Of a DNA stretch of 54,313 bases, positions 10,801-21,076 are shown in pieces. The notes under the pieces are model-generated. The model saw only the letters and a program-made list of their open reading frames with translations, ran no database searches and had not been told where the DNA came from. The translations under genes and the position numbers were made by a program. Each line of letters begins with the position of its first letter. The first letter of the stretch is position 1. Origin of the DNA: Chara braunii (Eukaryota; Streptophyta; Charophyceae; Charales; Characeae); contig BFEA01000653.1 in the NCBI GenBank assembly GCA_003427395.1, forward strand, positions 125,751 through 180,063, written 5' to 3'.

Positions 10801-11677
10801 CGGTCACAAAAACAGTTTGTAGTCGCATCTACGACTATCCTGCGAATACAACACACCCTACGCGACCCCTACCGGGCCCGAGACGTAGGCCGTATACATT
10901 TAGCATTAGCAGCCCCTTGACCGCGCCGTGTTCTCAGCAATGGCGTGGTAAGGGCTTTCGGCAACATCCTGAACCAGCGGACCCATCCAACGAGGCCCCG
11001 AGCTCCAAGTCCTCGACTACCGTGGCGCCCACTAAGTCTGGCGTCGCGTCCAGGTCAACGGCACGCCAGAGTTTAACAAAAATTATTAGGAATACAACGC
11101 TAAAAAGAATTACTTAGACAGTGCCACCACTGGTCGGGCCGCCGATGGCAAAACCAAAGGGGATAGCCCCGTCGGGCCCTCGACCGCTTGGTCTATTCGC
11201 GCTACTCTGATATCCCTGTGTCATCGCCACTTGATCTCGATCCCTGAATCTCCGAGATGGAAGTCTGACGCCGTAACTAATAGTGTTAGGCCCAAGTCTG
11301 GGTTTGGCTCTGTCAGACGCCTACATAAACGGACACTGCACGACTTGCAGGCCTACCGAAGACGCTTCAAAACCTCTTCATTGTCGATGCCGTTCTTCGT
11401 ACGTACACATAGATCATAGGCGAACACATCAACCAACGAGACATAATCTTTTTAATCCTAGCTTAATCAGAAGAACAAAAATCCGATCGGCGACCAACGC
11501 CAGTTTTCACAATCATCAAACAGAAAAGATATCACGCGCGCCTTAAGTCTGCGCGCCCACAGACTCTCTACTCTAGTCAACCATCCAGTCAAACGTCAAC
11601 CACAAACTCAACCGCGCCTCGCACGGTATACTTAGACTTCAAACCAAACTTATTTTTCATCACTTGCAAAAACCAGG

Positions 11678-11703
11678 GCGGATACCCTTGTAAGGGTATT
11701 CGC
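11678..11703. other. Closing hairpin W2 of element C2
   Basis: GCGGATACCCTT pairs with AAGGGTATTCGC with one G-U pair. Relative to W1, the outer pairs change together (CC/GG to GC/GC, A-T to G-C), which is covariation. Confidence 0.7.
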
Positions 11704-11726
11704 ACCGACAGCGAGCTTGGCGCCGA

Positions 11727-11728
<2 letters not shown>

Positions 11729-11792
<64 letters not shown>

Positions 11793-11995
11793 NNNNNNNN
11801 NNNNNNNNNNNNNNNNNNNNNNNNNNNNNNNNNNNNNNNNNNNNNNNNNNNNNNNNNNNNNNNNNNNNNNNNNNNNNNNNNNNNNNNNNNNNNNNNNNNN
11901 NNNNNNNNNNNNNNNNNNNNNNNNNNNNNNNNNNNNNNNNNNNNNNNNNNNNNNNNNNNNNNNNNNNNNNNNNNNNNNNNNNNNNNNNNNNNNNN
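11729..11995. repeat. CT microsatellite (11729-11792) and assembly gap (N, 11793-11995)
   Basis: A (CT)n run leads into 203 unknown bases and then poly-T. ORFs crossing the gap are meaningless. Confidence 0.95.
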
Positions 11996-12013
11996 TTTTT
12001 TTTTTTTTTTGTA

Positions 12014-12058
12014 CCTACCGGTAGCTCGAGGCTCGGCAAGGTTCGGGTTACCGGTAGG
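12014..12058. other. Perfect 10-bp inverted repeat
   Basis: CCTACCGGTA (12014-12023) and TACCGGTAGG (12049-12058) can form a stem with a 25-base loop. It lies just inside the terminal repeat at 12086-12097, so it may be subterminal structure of that element. Confidence 0.55.
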
Positions 12059-12085
12059 CTGAGCTATGGGCCTTAACAACCGCTA

Positions 12086-12101
12086 GGTACTGGTGGTTTA
12101 A
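12086..12101. mobile_element. Right end of a second TTAA-flanked element
   Basis: GGTACTGGTGGT-TTAA is identical to the right end at 1631-1646. The LINE sequence that follows (ATGGGTTGGCC) matches LINE positions where the undisturbed sequence contains TTAA (AATGTTAATGG in copy B1). The left end was not found and may lie in the gap or have been lost. Confidence 0.65.
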
Positions 12102-12494
12102 TGGGTTGGCCACAATAAATGCAAGCAAAAGGAAGTCAATTACGGAGCAGTTGAAGGGGGTAGGGAGATCATGGCCTGATCTGGTGTGTATTCAATAAAC
12201 TTGTCTTACATATAGTCCCCCTCATAATATGACTCACAATCTTGTATGGCCTTTTGAGAAATATTAATCTTTTGCTCAGTGTAGTGGATCAACAAGGGTT
12301 GCTTTGTAGGTACCGCCAAATTTCATGATTCAGATAGTGTATTGGGAAGCGAATAAATTTCATGGCAGAAATAATTAATCTGTGTGGTCAATGTTTATGG
12401 TCCTGGACTATTGACGATGTTTTTAAATGAAGACAATTTTTTTAGGAAATAAGGAACCACATTCCAGAGGGTGCCCCTGATAAATGGATGGGTA
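12102..12494 (+). pseudogene. LINE family A copy A2, N-terminal part of APE endonuclease
   Basis: Translation gives NGLATINASKRKSITEQLKG, then SWPDLVCIQ, a stop, and TCL. This matches NVNGLAS...EQLK...WPDxICxQ(E/K)THL at the start of ORF2 in B1 and B2. The QET catalytic Glu position is replaced by a stop here. Further on only fragments are readable (about 12300-12480). The protein is interrupted by the 12495-14628 insertion and resumes at 14629. Confidence 0.75.
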
Positions 12495-12854
12495 CTGTGT
12501 GTTTTTTTAATGGGGAACGGGGGAATTAAACTCTCGTTGAATCCCTTTGAATTTGAAAAAATCTCGTTGAATTCCCGTTAAATGCGAAAATGAGCCGCTC
12601 TCACGCTTTTCGGAAAAACAAAATTGATGCGAGGGGTCCGAAATACGTGGCCCTAGGCAAGAAAAAAAAAAAAAAACCTATAAAAAAAAAACTTCCCCCA
12701 ACCCCTGAAGCACCTCTTATACCACCGAATTAGACCAACACCGACCGGCCTGCCACCCGCCACTCACCAACCCCCCGACACCAATCCCCAAACCTACTCG
12801 GAAGCCCTCTAAGCCATCCGCCCTCACATCCCCCAACCCCCAAGGCCCCAGTTA

Positions 12855-12956
12855 TGTGTGTGTAGGTGTGTTGTATATCCGCGTATGTGTGTATGTGTGT
12901 GCCTGCGTGTGAGAGTGTGTTTGTGCATGAATATGTATGTATGTGCGTGTGTTTGT

Positions 12957-13002
<46 letters not shown>

Positions 13003-13092
13003 ATGATTGTTGGCGTGTGTGTGCGTGCATGTGTGTGTGTGTTTATGTGTGTTTGTATGTGTTGTGTCTCTGTGTGTGCGTGTGTGTCTGTT
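12855..13092. repeat. GT microsatellite
   Basis: Long interrupted (GT)n run, purest at 12960-13000. Cys/Val-rich or His/Thr-rich ORFs across it are artefacts. Confidence 0.95.
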
Positions 13093-13561
13093 TTTTTTTT
13101 CTTATTTGCTTTTATGTTTTTGGTTTTTTTTTTTTTTAAATACATAAAGTTAAAAAAAAAAAAAAAATCGCAGTCAGGAGGCTGTGCTTGTACGGATTCC
13201 ATTTTCGTCGTTTTATGTTCTTTCTATTTTTGGTAAGGTTGTGCAGTACAGCTTCGCTAGGACGGGTTCGTTTGGGGTTTCCAACAACAAAAAATAGGGT
13301 TCGGTCAGTCGTCCCTAAGAGCGGTCGTAGGGCAGGTTATCTCGTCAAGATCGTTGCAACTTAGTATAGGGCACCGTCCATTGCTTTCCTTTTGAGGGAT
13401 AGAGTTTTTTCCCGTTGAAAACTAGGGGCGAGCGATATGGGTTTGGGCGGGCGATGTGGGTCTTGTTTTTTTTTTTTTTTCTCTTCTACTGCATCTTCCC
13501 AGAAATACAATATAGAAGCATTCTGCTGTTTGTTACCAAGTAACGAAATCTAGAATGGGCT

Positions 13562-13583
13562 GCCCTGCCTCGTTGGCAGGGCT
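13562..13583. repeat. Dispersed hairpin block X, copy 3
   Basis: GCCCTGCCTCGTTGGCAGGGC keeps the stem of the copies at 948 and 1303, and again lies within about 100 bp of a block Y. Confidence 0.5.
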
Positions 13584-13657
13584 TACTAAGAAAAGAAAAT
13601 TAAAAAAAGTGTACTTACCTTTTCCACGAGAGCTGTGGACTCCACTCTGACCAAATG

Positions 13658-13700
13658 TGCAAAATGAGCATGAATCTTTTGGTAGAACATAGGTAGATAC
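13658..13700 (-). repeat. Dispersed block Y, copy Y8
   Basis: It carries GTGCAAAATGAGCATGAATC followed by a weakened hairpin. The minus strand reads SVSTYVLPKDSCSFCTFGQ without a stop. Confidence 0.5.
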
Positions 13701-13867
13701 ACTGCTAGTAGTTTAGATCTTGAAATGCCATTTTTCATGGCCGCCTTTGGGGCGGTACAACCCTCAGTAACTTGCTTTTCATTTTTCAGNCCCCCCCCCA
13801 ACTTTCTTTTCATTTTTCAGTCCCCCCCCCCCCCCTCCTCTTGCGATCCAAGAATCTGGGCTCTGTC

Positions 13868-14187
13868 TAGCGACCTAGCTCAGTTGGTTAGGCACGCAAG
13901 TGGCATTCAGGAGGATGTGGGTTCAATCCCCACCTATGGCACTCTTGATGCCAACCAACTGAGATAGTCAGTTGGATCCTCCCAGTCTGTATCAGTAAGG
14001 TCTTCAACCAACACGGGTATGAGTGCGAGTGTGAGTGGGTTGCGTGTGGTGTGTGGGACAGTGTTGGCTTAAGACACAGCCATCCAGAAGGCTGTCCATC
14101 TCCCACTTCATATGATCATTGTGTACTCAGTGACTGACCTCTACAACAACATGGACTTTATAAAATGAAAAAAAAAAAAAAAAAAAC
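13868..14187 (+). repeat. SINE-beta, tRNA-derived, plus strand
   Basis: The head has an A box (TAGCTCAGTTGG) and a B box (GGTTCAATCCC) with a T-arm GTGGG/CCCAC. The body carries CCAACACGGGTATGAGTG and GAGTGGGTTGCGTGTGG, and it ends in an A-tail (14168-14187). The body matches the minus-strand copy at 49661-50158. The anticodon arm does not pair, so this is not a functional tRNA gene. Pol III transcription from the internal boxes would be expected of the family. Confidence 0.85.
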
Positions 14188-15696
14188 TTTGTCAAGCTTA
14201 CTGTCCAAACATAAATCATGTCACCGGAATGGTTGTGTCCCCGCGTCAAACACGGTATAACAGTTGTTGTACATCTTGAAATGCATATAACCCTATATTT
14301 TTGGCTTGTTTTTTGCTTTTTTTTTTTAACCCTAAAAACATCTCTGTGTAACCAAAAAAAAAAACTCATTTCATTTGTTTTTTTTTTCCCCATTATCTTT
14401 ATGTTTTTTATTAAAAAAAATAATAAAGTAAAAACGCAAAAATAAGAATAAAAATATGAGGTTGTAGAGTTTAAAAAGATCTACAACTTTTTTTTTTTTT
14501 TTTTTTCTTAGTCCGCAAAAAAACCATCGCGGGTCCCGTTGTAACCCGTCTAACGGGCTTTTCAAGGAAATTCAACGCGGATTCAACGCACGTTGAATTC
14601 CACGTTGGATCGATTTTCGGACACACAGGATGGATAGATGAAGTATTATCAATCCCTGCTCCTCATATATTGAGGAAGATGAACAAATGATTCAACAATC
14701 ATTAAAACTCTTTGAGTGATGTAGACAATTATTTTCTCAAGGAAGGTTGTACACGTGTATTCATAACGAGTCTAAGTTGAGAATTGATTGGATCATAGTT
14801 TCTAATAATCTGGAGGGAGCGTTATTGGGTGCAACTATATTCCCGTTGAGTCCATGACGAGGTGCGGATTACAAATTGTGTGCTGCTTTGTTTTCAATTC
14901 GCAAGAAACCAAATCAAGGAAGAAATTTCTATACGCTCAATTCCTCACTTCTTTCATAAGTTTGTTTTTTAGAGTTTATATTCATGATGAATGAAAGTTC
15001 TGGTATTTAACCACAGACTGACACGTCTTTTTTATTTCATCGTTTAATAATAGACAGTTTTTTTTAACTACGACATGTTATCAGTTTTAGAAACAACTAG
15101 CAAAAAATAATTATGCACAGGAAATCAAATTACATGAACAAATTACCCATCATGAACAAAGTGATCAACAATGTAATTATTCACAACCGATAGGTATTCA
15201 AAAAATAAGGGATCCACTTTCAACCTTTGCACAAAAACGTTGACAAGGTCATTTGATAAGGGGTAAGTTAAGTAAACATTTAATGAAAGGTTAAAAGGAT
15301 GCTTATTTTTTTTTCCTTGCAAGGACAATGGTCAGAAGAACATATATAAAAAACTTAGTTGATCTTCCGGAGGGGTCTGTCGTTTTGGCAAGTGGTCTCA
15401 AGATAGCCTATGGTTTTTCCAATGATCTTTTTACATTAAGGATTAATGCATCTGAAGCCAACAATGTGGTATGGGATTTTTTGGAACCGCTTCCCAATTA
15501 TTGTTGCAGGAGTTAAAAAAATATATTAAATAGACCAATTATGAAAGACAATATTCGAACAACGTTGTTGCAAATGGAAGAGGGTACGATCCCCAGAGTA
15601 GATGGTCTCCCCAAGGAATTTTAAGAAACCACGTGACCTACCTTCTTAGATGTTTTACTTTAACATTATCATCGAATCCAGGAATTGGGTCAAATT

Positions 15697-15868
15697 GAAA
15701 AAATAGTTAGTTAAGGAATTTTAACCTTACTTTATAAGGAAGGAGATGAAGCAAATATAACAAATTATAAACCTATCACACTGGAAAAATAGTTGGTCAA
15801 GGAATTTTAACCTTACTTTATACGAAAGGAGATGAAGCAAATATAAGAAATTACAGACCTATCACATT
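15697..15868 (+). repeat. Tandem duplication (~86 bp) within LINE A2
   Basis: Units 15697-15783 and 15784-15868 share GAATTTTAACCTTACTTTATA, then GGAGATGAAGCAAATATAA and ACCTATCACA. The duplication repeats the start of RT block 1. A1 has this region once (2336-2430). Confidence 0.85.
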
Positions 15869-18800
15869 GCTCATAGTAGTGTACAAAATGTTAGTAAAAA
15901 CCCTAGCTAATTATATTATCCTAATCATGATAGATATTATTAATCCTTCTTATACAGGTTTTATAGATGGGAGGAACATTCAGGATAATACATTGTTAAT
16001 TAATGAAAAGGTGAAACTCTCAAGACAAAATAAACATAATGCGGTCATTATACTCATTGATTTCGAGAAAATTTATGATCACGTGGACTGGGGTTTTCTG
16101 GATGCTTGTCTAAAAAAGATGAATTTTAATTATGGTATAAGAAGATGAGTCTACATTCTTCACTCAAATGCAACAACAATGATTCATGTAAATGGTTCCT
16201 GTCGCCCGAGATTAGACTTGAGAGATCGGTGCATCAAGGGAACTTATTAGTTCATTTTCTTTTTGTCATCATCATGGAAGCCATATGAGCAAATTTAAGA
16301 TCCAATCCTGATATAAATCGCCTTCGACTCTCGGGTATCCCTGCGATGACTATACCCATTTATTATATGCTTGCTGATTATTTAACTATAATGATGGAAG
16401 CCTCACAACGAAGTCTAGAAGAAATTAAGACTCTGATGGATAATTTATCCCACGTATCAGACATGGGGGTACACTGGGGCATCAAACCACAGGGTTGGTG
16501 GATACATTCCAATGGGGTTAGGATGCCAGAGGAACCACAAGTTAAATGGATGTTTTTACAAGCCTCAATCAGAGTGATGGGGATCATTCTAATTTCTAAC
16601 GGCAGAAGGGAAGCCAAACACAAATGATGTTTGGATTTCAACGCCAACACAAAAAAAAAATTGAGAGTTGGAGAAAGAAGCACACTTCGTTCTTTGGAAG
16701 GACACTTCTCATTAGCAATGTAGTTTTGACTTTCATTTGGTATACGTCCACGATATGGGTTTGGATCAAAATTCTTTATAAGGACTTAAGAAAATCTCGT
16801 ATGACCTTTTTGTGGAGAGGGTGATCTTAAATCCCCTCATGTGATCCCTACAATGGCTTGGCTCACCATTATGCAACCTAAGGCGAAAAGGGGGTTAGGA
16901 ATTCTAGACCCAATGCTACAGTGGCAGCCAATAATACTTCAGTGATTAAAGTGGTTGATCATTGAGACTCAACTTCCATGGAAAGCTTCAACATTCAAAC
17001 GGACACGTAGGTATGCTCCGAAGTCAAGTAAAAACATCCATCTACTCACATGGGTGGAGGATCGTTATTGGAGCATTCCTCGAGTGCAGGCATGTTCTTA
17101 TATGGAAGGGGAAAGGGGAGAGATTAGGAGGGACCTGGTGCTGGACAACTTCTGGATAAGGTTTTTGAAATCCTGACACAAGATCCCTTTGCCTAGAGCT
17201 ACCCCCTCGAGGTATGAGGAATCGGGGAAAATTCTTCGTCAACCTATTTTTAGAAATCGTTGGATAACGGATACACATGGGGCAGTCTACATTGGCTCGG
17301 GTTCCCACTGGCCCACATGGGTTAAGCATGGCATCATGAGAATCAAGGATTTATGGGACACAGTGACAAAAAAAAAAAAAAAGTACCAAAATTAAGAAAT
17401 AAAATTAAGTATGCTCATAACCTTCAGGAGCCTCTGGATTAGATCCTCTCCTCCCTCTCCCTAATCGGATCGGTTGTTTTTAAGAAAGGGCGGATTTTTT
17501 TGGAGGCAGGCTGGGTTTGTGGAGTCCGACTAGATGGAACTAGAGTGGCGGGACAAATCATTGACAAGTGTATGGAGGGGCGTTAGTGAACTTCTTTATG
17601 ATTCACAGGGATCATACGCTGTGACAGTCATAACAGGAGAAGGTGTCTTTTTCCCCTTCCATCGCTTTGTTTAGAATCAGGGTAGTGTGTTATTCTTCTA
17701 CAAAAGGTTGGAGAGCTTTTCATCTGGACGTTCTCATTCCTGGGTTCCCTCTGGATCCAACGGATTGGGTGTGGAGATCCTCCAGAAGGAGCAAGTCTCC
17801 GAAGTAGCAATCATTGATTGTCAAAGCGTCGTACCGATTGTTGAGACCTAAGGTGGATGTACCTGCAATTATGCAAGAACGGTGGGCTAGGCAGTTGAAT
17901 ATTTTCGTAAAGTCACTCAAACATGTCTCATGGTGTAAGGGATTTACGGAAAGACCGACAAAAAAATTGCGTTTCTACAGTGGCAGATAGCTCATAGGTG
18001 TCTGCCAACAAAAGATTGGTTAATAAAGCATTCATCTTTGGAGCAAAGATGGTTAGCTCTCCCTTGGTGTGAAGCTTGTCTAGAAGTATTCCGAAGTAGA
18101 AAATGCATGAAACCATTGAACACATTTCCCTACAATGTCGAGGAGCAAGATTGTTATGGAGAAGTTGGGACTATGTGTAGAACAAACTTACTGGTTGGCA
18201 TTGGCCCTGGAGTTGGCAAGCGATCCCGCTGGGATACTAGAATCCGGTTACGTTCAATTTATCACCTTTCAGCAAAATCTTCTTGATATAGGAAGAAAGG
18301 CGGTATTGTGGGCACTGTGGTACCGACGTTGTGTCCATGTTATGGAAAAAGTAAGACTAGAAGGGGAAGAAATCTCTGACCTTTTCGAAAGTTCATTCAA
18401 ACAGAAATTTGGGCTCAATGGATCAAATTAAAACAGGATTTTAAAAGTTCCAGAGAAAAACCGATATAAAAAAAAACTGCAAAAATTCAAGTTCGACCGG
18501 AGGGGGGAAAGCTCAGAGGAGAGACTAGGAGATGTAGTTTGGCCAGGAGAAGAAGAGGATGGGGTCTCTTTCAAAAGGGACTATCACATTTTCTTTCAGG
18601 AATGGTTTAAGATCCTCCCAGGAGCTTCAATCATAAGTTCAATGAGATCTGCTGATTTACTTCCTGATTCCTGTCCTCCCTCTGAGCTAGCTCTGGTAGA
18701 TATGGATTGGTTTGGCAGGGGGGATGTGTAATTAGCATTTTTTAGTTTGCATGTCAGCAAATCTGCATTCGCATAAATAAGGTAGATATGCTAGGATGGT

Positions 18801-18886
18801 ATGTGTATCCGGCGGCTCAGTTGGGCTGAAGTGGCAGGTTTCTACTTTAAACTTAATGAGTTGTTCTTGATGATCATGTAAGGAAT

Positions 18887-18905
18887 GCTGGACCTGGTTT
18901 CCGGC
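18887..18905 (+). other. LINE 3-prime stem-loop, copy in A2
   Basis: GCTGGA-CCTGGTT-TCCGGC with one G-U pair. Equivalent stems lie at 28069-28087, 29686-29704, 31039-31057 and 46821-46839. Probably the RT recognition stem of the 3-prime UTR (inference). Confidence 0.65.
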
Positions 18906-19023
18906 AGGTGTTGCTCCCACCCAATAAATAGAGCCAGCCGGGGAGTGCTAGTGGTGCGTGCTCCTACCAGCACACCCAGCATCACCTAGGGTATTATAAA
19001 AATAAAAATAAAAATAAAGATAA

Positions 19024-19482
19024 AGTAGCAGTGGTCGAAGTCCAGCAAAGACCGCGCCGTTTCCAGAAAAAGAAAGCACCCCTCCACTCAAGTGTTGCAA
19101 ATGGTTAGTAGAGCATCTCCGTATCTGGTGCAATCGTCTTTCAGGAAGGAGCATTATTCACCAACAGGCCACAACTATGTCAACCGAACAGCCCTCCCGA
19201 ACACCATCATCCGGCCACGTATCCCCGGCGGAGAAGAGCAATGAACCTACCCACAACGCTTCACTTAGCTTCGATGCCAGTCAACCAATCCACATCATCA
19301 CCCCTCGTCGTATCCAATACAACCAACAACAAATACAACATGTAACAGTTAGCGTGAGAAGAGATCGTCACAACGCAGGAAAAGAAGGCCAAAGAAACTC
19401 CATAGTTAGCGTGGGCCAGTTCGGACTACCTGCCCTGACCGGGATACCCCACAGCTCCTCCATACCAACAATCAGGAGGTGA
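19024..19482 (+). CDS. Hypothetical ORF at the start of SD1
   Basis: The frame is open for about 150 codons before the stop at 19480-19482. An internal ATG at 19177 gives 101 residues beginning MSTEQPSRTPSSGHVSPAEK, rich in Ser, Pro, Gln and charged residues. No domain, signal peptide or membrane segment is seen. In SD2 the corresponding frame (about 47520-47890) stays open with a 9-bp in-frame deletion. There the ATG is AGG, and a 1-bp shift lies upstream. Of six substitutions counted over 48 codons, three are at third positions, so purifying selection is not demonstrated. It may be an untranslated part of the repeat. Confidence 0.2.
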   Translation, partial: SSSGRSPAKTAPFPEKESTPPLKCCKWLVEHLRIWCNRLSGRSIIHQQATTMSTEQPSRTPSSGHVSPAEKSNEPTHNASLSFDASQPIHIITPRRIQYNQQQIQHVTVSVRRDRHNAGKEGQRNSIVSVGQFGLPALTGIPHSSSIPTIRR

Positions 19483-19694
19483 CGCCCCCAGATCAATCCC
19501 AACTGTATAGTGCGACTTTCAGATTCCGCCCGTCGGCTGCCCACACGTCACGGACTCCTTCCGCAGCCTGACGGGATTACTAACAGCGTATCAGCCCAAA
19601 CCAGCTATGGCTTGAGGCCGGTCAAAGCCTCAGCAGTGCACTCCCGCTCTCGCCCAAGCGATCATTCTGTACCCTTACTGTGTTCTTGTGATTT

Positions 19695-19765
19695 CAGACT
19701 CAGGATTCGAACCCATGGTCCGTTTATGGTCAGTTAGATGTGTGTAGCACTGTGTACCATCCAGG
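19695..19765 (-). repeat. tRNA-derived promoter-like segment in SD1
   Basis: The minus strand has a perfect B box GGTTCGAATCC and an A-box-like TGGTACACAGTG about 45 nt upstream. The equivalent in SD2 is at about 48090-48155. The T-arm is only partly paired, so this is a SINE head rather than a tRNA gene. Confidence 0.5.
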
Positions 19766-20341
19766 GTGACACGGGCTGGGTTACTACTCTGTTCCACCTG
19801 AGTGGTGCCTGGAAAATATACTAAGCCCCTCTCACTTTTTATTACGTCCACCTCAGGTGTTTTGCACCTTTCCCCAGAAAAGGCTACCCCCAGTAAGATT
19901 CAAAGGAAAAATTCACTAACATAGGAGACAGGAGAGAGGACACAGGAGGAAGATGGTTGGTTGGAGGGGTATGGGTCCGGTAGAAGTCGAGGGGGTGCCA
20001 GCTTGTGGAATTAGCGACTGAAATGGGGCATTGGAAAGACAGCGAGGATGGGAGGGCTTGAGGCCCCAAGGTCAGCTGGTGAGTGCTTGCCAACTGTGGG
20101 GGCTGAGAAGCCGGGAGGAAGCGACGTGCATGGGGGGTGGGTTTCTGGGGGGTAGTGAAAATCGTTGAGAATCGTTAACTGTAGGAAGGGGTATGGGACC
20201 ATCTGACTTCTCTCATTTTGTACATCCAGTTTGTACGCCTATTCCAATTTCGTACTTCACGCGAAGTTTTAGTTCATTAATCCGTCCCTGAAATGGGGCG
20301 TATATGCTTCTTGGTTTTCGATTGTTTCCCCGTGGAGGGGA

Positions 20342-20540
20342 AGGGCTGCGCCGCACTCTGCTGCAGTGCAATACAGAGGCAACACTGGAAGGGTCAGGCA
20401 AGCAAGCTCACCTGTACGACCCCTCCCTGGCCCAGAAAAATTAATTTAATATCGTGTGGTCCGATGGACCACGGATCAGATATTAAACTGATCAGAACAG
20501 ATACTACACTTGATCTTAGCCAAAAGGCCGAGAAAGGTAC
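20342..20540 (-). ncRNA. U2: U2 spliceosomal snRNA, copy 1
   Basis: U2 pairs with the intron branch site in the spliceosome. Reading the minus strand from 20540: GTACCTTTCTCGGCC (stem-loop I region), TTTGGCTAAGATCAAGTG, the branch-pairing GTAGTATCTG, a stem-loop II region, GGTCC-ATC-GGACC, the Sm site AATTTTTC, stem-loop III (GGGTC...GACCC) and stem-loop IV with the loop TATTGCACTGC. Length is about 199 nt, close to plant U2. The 5-prime end has G where plants and copy 2 have A. A hairpin TTCCCC/GGGGAA lies right after the 3-prime end. A TATAAAG box sits 30 bp upstream. It differs from copy 2 at about six positions, several of them in stem-loop III. Identity is certain from conserved sequence; expression is inferred. 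Confidence 0.95.
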
Positions 20541-20595
20541 GCTTCAAAGTTCGCCTTCAGCAACTTTATAGGACTCATACTTGGCACGAGTGTCC
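20541..20595 (-). promoter_or_regulatory. U2 copy 1 promoter: TATA box and upstream inverted repeat
   Basis: TATAAAG (20564-20570) starts 30 bp before the RNA 5-prime end, the spacing of plant snRNA promoters. Just upstream, ACTCGT...ATGAGT forms an inverted repeat with one mismatch (G-U in RNA); in copy 2 it is perfect. A canonical plant USE (RTCCCACATCG) was not found at the usual place. Confidence 0.7.
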
Positions 20596-20677
20596 AGACG
20601 GCAGTTATGGGCGCAATTGTGCTGTTCGTTTGCTTTGTTATTCTTTTCTTTTTCTTTTCTGGGGGACTAGAAGTGAA

Positions 20678-21067
20678 CTCAGTAGGTAAGGCACGCAAGT
20701 GGCATTCAGGAGGTCGTGGGTTCAGTCCCCATTGGCCTCATGTACCTTCCTGGGCATGCTTGGCGCCCACCACCTAGAGATAGACCACTGGATCCCCCGA
20801 CGTCATTGAGCAGAGTCTATTGATGTTCGTAGGGGAGGGGACCTGGGGGGAGGGACAGGGATTGGTCCTGTTGGCATGGTCCCTGATGCTACTGGCTGTC
20901 CCCTAGACGGTATCGCCCACCTGCAGGTCGGGAGCAGCCCCTGCATGTTCTCTTGTGAACACGATTCTGGCTACTACGGGGTTCCCCGTATGCCTAGAGC
21001 AGTGGTAGGTAGGTAGTGTGAGGTAAAGTTGAGAGAAGAACATAGCTTTAAAAAAAAAAAAAAAAAA
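20678..21067 (+). repeat. SINE-alpha, 5-prime truncated head, with A-tail
   Basis: Target duplication AGAAGTGAA flanks it at 20669-20677 and 21068-21076. The head retains CTCAGTAGGTAAGGCACGC and the B box GGTTCAGTCCC. The body has GGGGAGGGGACC and CCTGATGCTACTGGCTG, and the A-tail runs to 21068. In SD2 the same place holds a SINE (50645-51150) with the same ends but a different middle. Confidence 0.8.
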
Positions 21068-21076
21068 AGAAGTGAA

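Larger units (their letters stand above)
7683..11725. mobile_element. Element C, copy C2
   Basis: This is the paralogue of C1. It has the same start block (7683-7783), block Y copies at 9229-9269 and 9479-9520, hairpin modules with Z3-Z5 and closing hairpin W2. The 9898-10659 stretch is open for 253 codons but is serine/proline rich. Its alignment with C1 near 5390-5490 shows changes spread evenly over codon positions, which argues against a protein. A SINE-alpha body fragment is embedded at 10555-10800. C2 ends next to a CT microsatellite and an assembly gap, so its right border is uncertain. Confidence 0.5.
12495..14628. mobile_element. hAT-like non-autonomous DNA element (8-bp TIR, 8-bp target duplication)
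   Basis: The terminal repeats are CTGTGTGT (12495-12502) and ACACACAG (14621-14628). The flanks GATGGGTA (12487-12494) and GATGGATA (14629-14636) look like an 8-bp target duplication with one mismatch, inside the LINE endonuclease region. CGTTGAAT words cluster near both ends in mainly inverted orientation (12532, 12560; ATTCAACG at 14570 and 14581, CGTTGAAT at 14591), as expected for subterminal transposase sites. No transposase is present. Inside are a GT microsatellite, copies of blocks X and Y, poly-A runs and a SINE. Eight-bp duplications suit hAT, but the TIR is not the canonical CAG-type. Confidence 0.55.
14629..18990 (+). pseudogene. LINE family A copy A2, endonuclease end through reverse transcriptase to 3-prime tail
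   Basis: Order of readable pieces: SRIDWIIVSNNLEG and CAALFSIRKKPNQG (EN, 14780-14960); VRRTYIKNLVDLPEG (15330); NYRPITLLIVVYKMLVKTLAN (RT block 1, 15850); TGFIDGRNIQDNTLLINEKV and VIILIDFEKIYDHVDWGF (15955-16110); a decayed catalytic box LADYLTIM at about 16368 where FADDLTIM is expected; WGIKPQGWW (16480); KRGLGILDP (16890); a decayed zinc region PWCEAC (18065); and the C-terminal EWFKILPGAS...LALVDMDWFG (18600-18720). The catalytic Asp pair is lost and stops and frameshifts are many. Non-coding 3-prime sequence with the tail stem-loop and an (AAAAT)n tail follow. Inactive. Confidence 0.88.

Noticed and set aside
7067-11725. Helitron assignment of elements C1 and C2 from the terminal hairpin
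   Set aside because: No CTRR terminus, no TC start, no A/T insertion site and no Rep/helicase sequence were found.
11650-12079. Arg/Glu- or Ser/Leu-repeat ORFs
   Set aside because: CT microsatellite plus assembly gap.
12824-13236. Cys/Val- and His/Thr-rich ORFs
   Set aside because: Produced by the GT microsatellite.
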